Part shown: positions 56,471 to 64,000 of the stretch, piece by piece | How positions within the stretch are numbered: the stretch's first letter is position 1 | Layout of the letters: the number at the start of each line of letters is the position of its first letter | NCBI RefSeq assembly: GCF_010093535.1 | Contig: NW_022985186.1 | Location: 714,254 to 778,253 of the forward strand | DNA length: 64,000 bases | Source of the DNA: Lindgomyces ingoldianus | Lineage: Eukaryota > Ascomycota > Dothideomycetes > Pleosporales > Lindgomycetaceae | Direction: 5' to 3' | Program-made: the position numbers and the translations under genes | Notes under the pieces: model-generated | The model's database searches: none | Seen by the model: the letters and a program-made list of their open reading frames with translations, nothing else | What the model was told of the DNA's origin: nothing

Positions 56471-59400
56471 GTACCCCCCCTCTTATTAGGAAAGAAATCC
56501 TTTATATTAGTAGTTCTAGCATTAAGTTGTCTTTATTAGGGTACAGGTTTAGTTTAAATAGGTATTAGGCGTAAAATTAGGTTACAGCAGAGTTCTCTTA
56601 TAGAGCTTCTGCAGGTTCTTACAACAGTTTATTGTATCTAGTCTATTTTATAAGGTATTAATAGATATGTTTTTTTTTATTAAACTAAATTTATTTAACA
56701 TCTTTTATAATGTATTCTAGTTTGTTGTTTATAATAATAAGTTTAGGTAGCAAGTTTAGCTGTCTAGGTAGATAGTTAGATTTAAAGGCTGCTTAGCACA
56801 GCAATAATACATAGAACACAGGGTGTATCTTTATGCTATTAGGTAGAATTAATTAGTAAGTGTGTAATAAGACTATATAAGCTACTATAAAAAGGCTAAG
56901 GTTCTTTTAATTAAGTTTCTTTAATTATTAGTTTATTTAAATATTTCTAGCGTCTAGCTAGACCTTCTTGCTAGCTGCATACATAGGGGCAAGAGTTTAG
57001 AATTAGTTTATGTACTCTTATTAAAGAGCTTAAGCCTATGTACGCTTTTTATAAACATATTTAGATATATTTTAGATCTTATTAATAAGTCTATTTACAT
57101 TTATTACTTATATAAATTAATAAGTTAGTTAGGGGGTATTTATAGGTAGTTTAAATTTTATTTAAGAGTAGTATTTATAGTTTACTAAGAACAAGGATAC
57201 TTATGTTAATTTAAATGTTATGTTATTAGCTTTAAACTATGCTATAGCTAACTATTTTACCTAGTTATCTTACTAGTAGTTTGTGTACACTTATAAAACT
57301 TATTTTATTATAGTGTTTATGTTCTTAGTCTAGCTATTAGTCTCTAGGTAAAAAGCTGTAGATAGATAGGGGACAATTTAGAGCTGTTTATAGAGTTTGT
57401 CCTAGAAGGCTAAGACAAACTGTGTACCTCTGTCTAATATAATTATGTTAGGCAGGCTATAGTAAACTTATATGTATTAGTAGAATAACTAGGCTATATT
57501 AGAGGCAGTTATAAAGAAACATAGTATTAAGTGTTAATACTTAGTTAAGTAATTAATAACTACTATAATATTTATATACTCTTTAGATAAGAGTAGGTTT
57601 ATAATAAAATTAATTAATATGTCTTTCTAAGCTTATTTAAAGATTAGGAGTAGTTTAAGTAGGCTATTATACCTTTCTTAAGAGGCCTTTACTTTACAGT
57701 ACATATAGCAACATAATACATATTAGCGTACAGTATAGAACATGCAGGGCTAGTAGTACTCTCTCTGTAGTAGGTTAAGAGTCTTTCCTTTACTTAGGTG
57801 TCCTTTAACAGGCAAGTTATGTACAATTTAGAGTAGTTTAATTCTTAGTTTGTTAGAATTAGAAATTATAAGTTAGTTATAGTAATACAGCTTACTATTT
57901 TAGTTTTTATAGTTAGCTAGTGTTACCTTTTTTAACTAACTAGCGCTGTTTTAAAGCAAGTCTAAAGTTTCTTAGATAAATTTATTATTTAGATACTTAT
58001 TAGTAATAATTTAATTAATTATTTAATTTATTTTATTTAAGTTAAAGTCTAAAAATAGCTTAGGTTAAAGTAAAGTTTAGTGTTAAGCTTTTTACACTTT
58101 TTTTTAAGTAAGGATGTTTTAGGATTGCCTTGTAAAGGCATCTAGTTTCCCTCTGTCTTAACTAGAACAATAAGTAATCTTAAAATTAAAATAAAATAAG
58201 TATTTAAACTAATAGGCTTATTAGTAGCTAAGTTATTTTATAGTTATAAAGTACTATAAGTTCTTATAGTTAGATAGAACCTATATTAGATGCGCTGCAC
58301 CTTTTAGTTTAGGTTGCTATTATTTAAAGTAGCATACTATAGTAAGTAATTTCTTATTATAGATCTTATAATTACCTTCTGCAGGACTTATTCTTTTTAA
58401 GAAGTATGTAATAGGCCTAATAGTCTTATCTAGCTTAGTCTAGAAAAGAACTCCTGCTACTATATAGTCTAAAGCATTAGCTTCTACAAGTATTAGTAGT
58501 TTAGAGTTAAAGTAGTAGAGTATTAAAGCTTTAGTAAAGGCTTTCTTTAGCTAGTTAAAAGACTATTAGTAATTTAAGTTAAAGTTAAATTAGACTTCTT
58601 TTTTAGTAAGTGTAATTATAGGGCTTACTAGCTATAAAAAGTTGTTAATAAATTATTAGTAAAAGTTAGTAAATCTTATAAAAGCTTAAACATTTTTTAT
58701 GTCCTTTAAGTATTACTAATCTAGCATAGTCTAAACCTTAATAGGGTCTATTTAAATGCTATTTATAAAGATTACATATTTTAAATATGTAACCTTTAAT
58801 TAGTAGAACTTACATTTATTTATGTTAAGTTACAGACCTGCTTTTTCTATAGCCTTTAGCACTAGGCGTACATGCTGTTTGTGCTTTAAAAGGCTATTGC
58901 TATAAATTAGAATATTATTAATATACGCAGTGCAGAACATGTCTAGGTAGGGTTAGAGCAAGTTATTTATAAAATGTTAAAAAGTACTAGGCGTGTTAGC
59001 TAAGCTAAAGGGCATTACTAAGTACTTAAATAGTTTATATTAGGTTTAAAACACTATTAGCTACTTATTACCCTTTACTATCTTTAGCTTATTAAAGGCA
59101 GTAATAATATTTAACTTTATAAAATACTTTACTTTACTTAGTTAGCTTAAGGTTTTTTATAAAAAAGAAATTAAGTATTAGTTTTTAATAGTAACAGTGT
59201 TTAGTCTTTAGTAGTTAACATAGAATTAAAGCCTACTTCTAGGTTTCTTTATAAATAGTATAGGTAACACTACTAGTAAAAAGCTAGCTTAAATAAACCT
59301 TTTTTTTAGGTTCTTATTAAGGTATTTTTAAAGCACTTTTAATTTGTTTAGCAATATCCTATACAGTAGCCTATAACTAGGTTGTTTACTAAGCTTAAAA

Positions 59401-61499
59401 GTTATTTAGTAATTATATAAATGTTGTATTAAAAGCTTATTAGACTTGTCTTAGAAAAAAACATATAATAAGTTATAGTAGTCTTAAAGAACTATTATTT
59501 TTAAGTTAGTATGTTTTTAGAGAGCTAAAGCTTAGTCTATATTAAAAATTATAACTATGTAGATTTTATAATCTAGTTGTTAAGCTAGGGTTATAAATAA
59601 AGCAGGTTCTATGTAGTAGATGTCTATCTACTATTTAAGTCCTAGTTTATGTCTAAATTAAGTAAGTAAAGGTTTTTTAAAAGCTTTCTTTTCTTTAGGT
59701 TTAAGCAGTTATTAAATTATTTTATATAGCCTATTTTAGTAAAAGGCCTAGCTTATTAGCCTTACTTAAGTAGTTTTTTTCTAAGTTATTAAAAAGTAGG
59801 TCTAAAGACCTTTTATATTAAGTGCTATTTAGGTGTTATTTAGGTATAAGCATAAGCATATATCTTAGCATTAAAAAGAGTTAAAGTTTAGAACTTACTT
59901 TTAGTAATTAAAGGCAACCTTGTGCTAATATAGCTATAGTTATCCTAGGATTAGGTTATAATGTCCTATGTTTATTACATAGAGCTTAATCTGCTCTTTG
60001 TAGTGTTAGTAGGTAATTATAATAGTTATAGTATAAAAGATAGAACTTTTTTTAAGTTATTTTTTATTAAATCTAGTTAGGTAAATTATTTAAGTAAGTA
60101 GTGTTAATTAAAGATTTAGTTTACGCGCTAGTTTTTTATTAATATAACCTATGCTGTTTGCTTCTAAGTTAATAAGAGCTTATATTAAGGCTAATACAGT
60201 TCTTTATTATAAATATACAGAAATATTAACTTAGTACTTTTAGTTATTAGTAGAGGACTTAGCCTATAAGTTAGCAAAGATCTAGTGTTAAATTAGTCCT
60301 AAGGGGCAACTTAGCTCTAGGACAAGCCTTTTTGCAGGCTTCTACTGCTATAGCTGTAGCTATGTTAAAAGTAGTAAGGGGGATTAAAGCTTAAATATAA
60401 GTTAAAGCCTTTGCAAAAATAAGATTAAAATAGTAAAAATCTTTAATAAGTACTAGCAGCGCTACTTGCGTAGACTTAAAGAAGGGGAATAGAGCAGTTT
60501 TAAAAGATATAACTATGCTTACTATACTTAAAGCATTAACTTTTTTTTTTATAATTTTTACACTTTCTAGAACTAACTAGAGCATAATTTAAATTAATTT
60601 TTATTATGTTAGAGTCCTTATTTGCAACTGCGCTAGTTTAGGGGCGTATTAAAGCTTGTACAGGGAGGAACCTTATGTTATTATTGTAGGTAGCAATTAG
60701 GTTTACATACATGTTAAGGTTGTTTAGAAGGGGTTCTCTTACTATAGCGCGTTATAGTTTAGTTAAGAGGGAGTTATATAAAGCTATAATTAAACCTATC
60801 TTATTTAAGCCTATATTAGATGCAAGTTAGTAGAACTTAGTAAAGTGTAAAGTAAAGCTTTTTTTTCTTTATTATAAAGTGTTTAAGTAACTTAGGGCTA
60901 TTAACTTTTTATTTAAGTCTTTATAAGTTACTTACAGAAATACTATAAATTAATTTAAGTTAATAATATCCTTATCTATTAGTAAGTTAATTAAGGCTGT
61001 TATATTATAGTTAAGTTAAAAGTAAGTATATAGTAACTAAAAGTGTTTAGAAAAGAATTAGTCTATATTTCCTTTAAGTTTATATTAGAGCTTGTGTAGA
61101 AAGGAAGGTAGGTTTTTCTATTTTCTATTAAACAGTAGAGAATTAAGGAGTTAGTTAGATTTTATTACTAAGTTAGAAAAGTTATAAGTTGTAGGTAGTA
61201 TTAGGTAGAAAAGAGTTAAGCTATCTTTAGACTTCTAGGTAAGCTTTAAGGCTAGTAAGTTCTTAGTTCCTACTACTATAATAGAAGTTAAGGCAGAAAT
61301 AGACTGCTTAATAATATAAAGCTATTTTTTAAAGTTCTTTTAAAAAGCTTTAAAGCTTACAACATAGTAGCTTTTTTATAAAGTAAGTGCTTTTTAGAAG
61401 GCTTTTTAGCTTGCTTTAATAGCTTAGAGTTATATAAGTACTAAGCTTATTAGATTAGATTTAAAGGCTATTCTTAGCTAGAGTTTTAACACAACATAA

Positions 61500-61817
61500 T
61501 GTTATAATTATGCATAAGTAAGGTTATAGAGCTTTACAGAGGTCTAGTTTAATTACTACATAAGGTATTATAGTAGGTACAAGACATTATGTAAGAAACA
61601 GAAAGGTTTAAGAAGAAATTAGTAATTAAATACTTAGCTTAAAAGTCTAAGCACTTTAGGTATAAATTAAGCCTGTTCTAGGTTTAGTTAGTGTTAAGGC
61701 AGTTTGTACTTAAGTTTATGTCTGTGTTGTGTTGTGTTTATGTCAGACGTGCACTAATAATACTCTAGTACGCGTCCAATACAGTTATGTCTGGGATCTG
61801 GGGAGGATACCGTGACA
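61500..61817 (-). repeat. 5' LTR of Gypsy element 2
   Basis: 318 bp. The inner half (left) is mutated (tgttataattatgcataag), while the outer half (right) keeps cgtccaatacagttatgtc and ggataccgtgaca. Confidence 0.92.
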
Positions 61818-64000
61818 GACTGTACACCCTACTAGATTAGCCCCTACTACCTGTCCTACTTCCCTTTTAGGAATATTAGCAGACCTAAGTGCTTTCTAAA
61901 GTAAAGATTATAACATTAAACACTACCCCTTTTAAAAAGTATAGCAACCTTTTAATATAACTTAGATTCTAACATAGCCTACACTGCGCTATTAGGATTT
62001 ATAGAAGTTTTTACCTAAAGCAAAGCTATTCTAGTAGAACAGATTAACTTAATCTAGGATAACATTAAGAAACTCTAGTAGATTAGTAACAAGGTTAGTA
62101 AACTACTAAAACTTAAAAAAAAAATTACTAACCTTTACTAAAAAGTAGTAAAATTATAAAACCTTTTTAAACCTCTAAGCTTTTAGAAAGCAACTAACTA
62201 AGCTAATTAAATATATAAACTATAAGTAAAGCTAGTAAAAGTTTAAAATATTTTAATAAATAAAGTAAGCATTACAGCTAAGAAGGCTTTAAGACTAGCC
62301 TCTTTAAAGCCTTTTAGAGGATTGTTAAAAGACCTTTAACTATTTTTTACTAGATGCTACCTTTACATGTAATATAATAAAAAAGCATTTTAGACTAACA
62401 CAGAAATAATATCTTAAATAAGACTACACCTAGAAGGCCCCTCTGCAATTTAGTTTTAACCCTATATAGATAATTAGATAAACTTTAAGATAACTAGTAA
62501 AGCACTTACCTCTAAAATAGAAGAAATATTTAGTAATATTAAAAACTTTAAAGAAGCTTTAACAGCTATTTATAAAACCTTTAACAAAAAAAAATTATAG
62601 CTAATAAGTTAGATACTATAAAATAAGAAACTAGCCTAGTCTAGAACTATGCAGCGCGCTTTAGAGAACAGCTAGCTATCTGTAGATAGATAGACTAGAG
62701 GGCTCTCTGCTGCATGTTCTATAATAGGCTAAGTAAAATAGTAAAAGATAAATTTATACACAGTAAAAAACTAACTACCCTTAAAAACTTTATTATATAA
62801 GTAATAACTTATAATAATTATTACAAAGAGTGTGAAAGAGAAAAGAAAAAGAAAAAAACTCTCTAGAGACTAGAGTTTGTTCTTAAAAAAAAAGAGCTTT
62901 TATAATATAATAAAGAGCTAATAGACCTTAGTTATGTAAAGTATATATAAAGGCCCTTTTTTAAGAAAAGCTAAGTTCTAGGACATAATAGGCTGCCCTT
63001 AATAAAGAAATAATAAAAGTGGCTAGAGGACAAGGCCTGCCTAAACTATAGAAAAGTAAGACATTTCTGCTAAAATTACCTAGACTCCTAGAAGGGGGAG
63101 AATAAAGATACTACTATAATAATAAAAGCTATTACTACTAAATACAGCCTTATAGATAAGAAAATATTAGAAAAATTAGGTAATAAACTTTACTAGTAAT
63201 GTAGAGAAAACTATTTTTTAAACAACTGCTCTAAAGCGTATTAGAAAGTAGTTATTTAAAATTTTAGTAGCCTTAATATAGTGTTATAAGACCTTATAAT
63301 TCTTAAAGAATATAAAGAGGAAACTTAGATTTAAGGATATATTATAAATGTTTAAAAAAGAGAAAAATAGTTCCCCCTTTAAGACCTAACCCTTAGCACT
63401 TTAGCAAGAGAGCTTTTCTAACAATTTTAGAAATGTAAATGCTAGAAGTGTAGTTTATAACATAACTACTTAAGTTATTATATAACTCTACTTTATAAAA
63501 TAAACATTAGTAATAACTACCTTACATTTAATATTATATAGTGTATAGCTAAAGTTAAGTATAACATTATAGATAAAAAAGAGTAATAGCAGTTCTTTAT
63601 TAAAATTAAAAATTAGAAACTAGAAGGACTAGGCAGACCTGCTAGGTTTAAGGTCTTAAAGCTAGCACTTAGAAAGCCTAAGACACTGCTTCTAAGCCTT
63701 ATAATTAGTAGGAAGGCTTTAGTAATGCAATAGAGCTATAGTTAGTGCGCGCTCTGTAGAAACAAAAACTATAGCACTAATAACTACTAATAAAAAGGAC
63801 ACCCTATTTAAATTATATAAACATAGGAATACCCTTAGTAGACTTAAGAAAGTCCTTTTAACATGTTATATAGACCTAATAACTATTTATATCTCTAGTA
63901 CTAATGCACATAACAGTATTGTATAAAGCATTAGGATAATAAGCATTAGATAGGCTAGTAGCCTACATAGAAAAAAAACTATAACAGCTGCTTATAGTAA

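Larger units (their letters stand above)
56153..61817 (-). mobile_element. Ty3/Gypsy LTR retrotransposon, complete but RIP-degraded
   Basis: Two 318 bp LTRs (56153-56470 and 61500-61817, TGTCAC...GTGACA) are flanked by GACTG at 56148-56152 and 61818-61822. The polyprotein is on the minus strand. The reverse transcriptase piece YLDMFCTAYINNILIYSN lies at about 58953-58900, and the RNase H piece LILVEANALDYIVAGVLF at about 58500-58440. This order (RT to RNase H going left) and the motifs are Gypsy-type. A purine tract (aagaggggggtac) precedes the 3' LTR (left). It inserted in the 5' LTR of the element around it. Confidence 0.92.
55643..64000 (+). mobile_element. LTR retrotransposon (Gypsy-type gag), cut by window end
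   Basis: The 5' LTR starts TGTTACGGTCTACGG at 55643 and ends GATTATAACA at 61915, interrupted by the Gypsy element 56153-61817; without it the LTR is about 603 bp. Its layout and ends resemble the 609 bp LTR family at 7087, including the tatatcttgcactatatatacc block. After 61915 follows degraded plus-strand gag, with CSAL-like and ASYLQID-like pieces near 62650-62690. A zinc knuckle with one cysteine changed to tyrosine (CLNYRKVRHFC) lies at about 63038. The pol region begins but is not complete in the window. TAG/TAA stops are everywhere. Confidence 0.78.

Overview
The window looks like accessory, two-speed chromosome from a filamentous ascomycete. Genes have short 45-60 bp GT-AG introns. 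The gene set (Pth11/rhodopsin-type membrane protein, CYP monooxygenases, PD-(D/E)XK-like protein, cysteine-rich secreted protein) is fungal. Most repeats are AT-rich, with stop codons of TAG/TAA type where CAG, CAA or TGG would be expected: the mark of repeat-induced point mutation (RIP). A Dothideomycete, perhaps Pleosporales, fits, but the species cannot be read from the sequence.

Layout. 1-2.34 kb: LTR-element piece, foldback element, hAT end. 2.56-4.56 kb: Tc1/mariner relic beside an intact short-chain dehydrogenase. 5.25-16.18 kb: two abutting Tc1/mariner elements. The first holds a solo LTR, which holds a full Ty3/Gypsy element; the second holds another solo LTR. 16.2-21.8 kb: gene island with a five-exon rhodopsin-domain membrane protein and a four-exon P450. 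21.83-24.32 kb: hAT element. 24.56-26.51 kb: seven-exon second P450. 26.9-28.4 kb: decayed TIR element with an LTR remnant. 28.4-35.0 kb: sparse host-like DNA with a probable last exon, a small cysteine-rich secreted protein and degraded genes. 35.03-43.57 kb: hAT element interrupted by a Ty1/Copia element that contains a 640 bp assembly gap. 43.6-53.8 kb: host-like DNA with a pseudogene, a PD-(D/E)XK-like gene and a small GRF zinc-finger gene. 53.84-64.0 kb: foldback element inside its own relative, then an LTR retrotransposon (cut by the window end) whose 5' LTR holds a complete Gypsy element.

Transposon boundaries rest on matched target-site duplications: ATTTC, GTTTC, TATAG, GCAGC and GACTG for LTR elements, GTATAAAG and GTTCYGGR for hAT elements. 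The nesting order can therefore be read directly.

The dehydrogenase, membrane protein and two P450s lie within 23 kb and keep open frames while transposons between them are heavily mutated. They could be pieces of one secondary-metabolism locus split by insertions, but no backbone synthase is visible. No previously described defence or toxin system was recognised. The most unusual observations are the inward RIP gradient in three LTR-LTR pairs, the ~1.1 kb near-perfect foldback elements, and an antisense reading frame in one Gypsy element.
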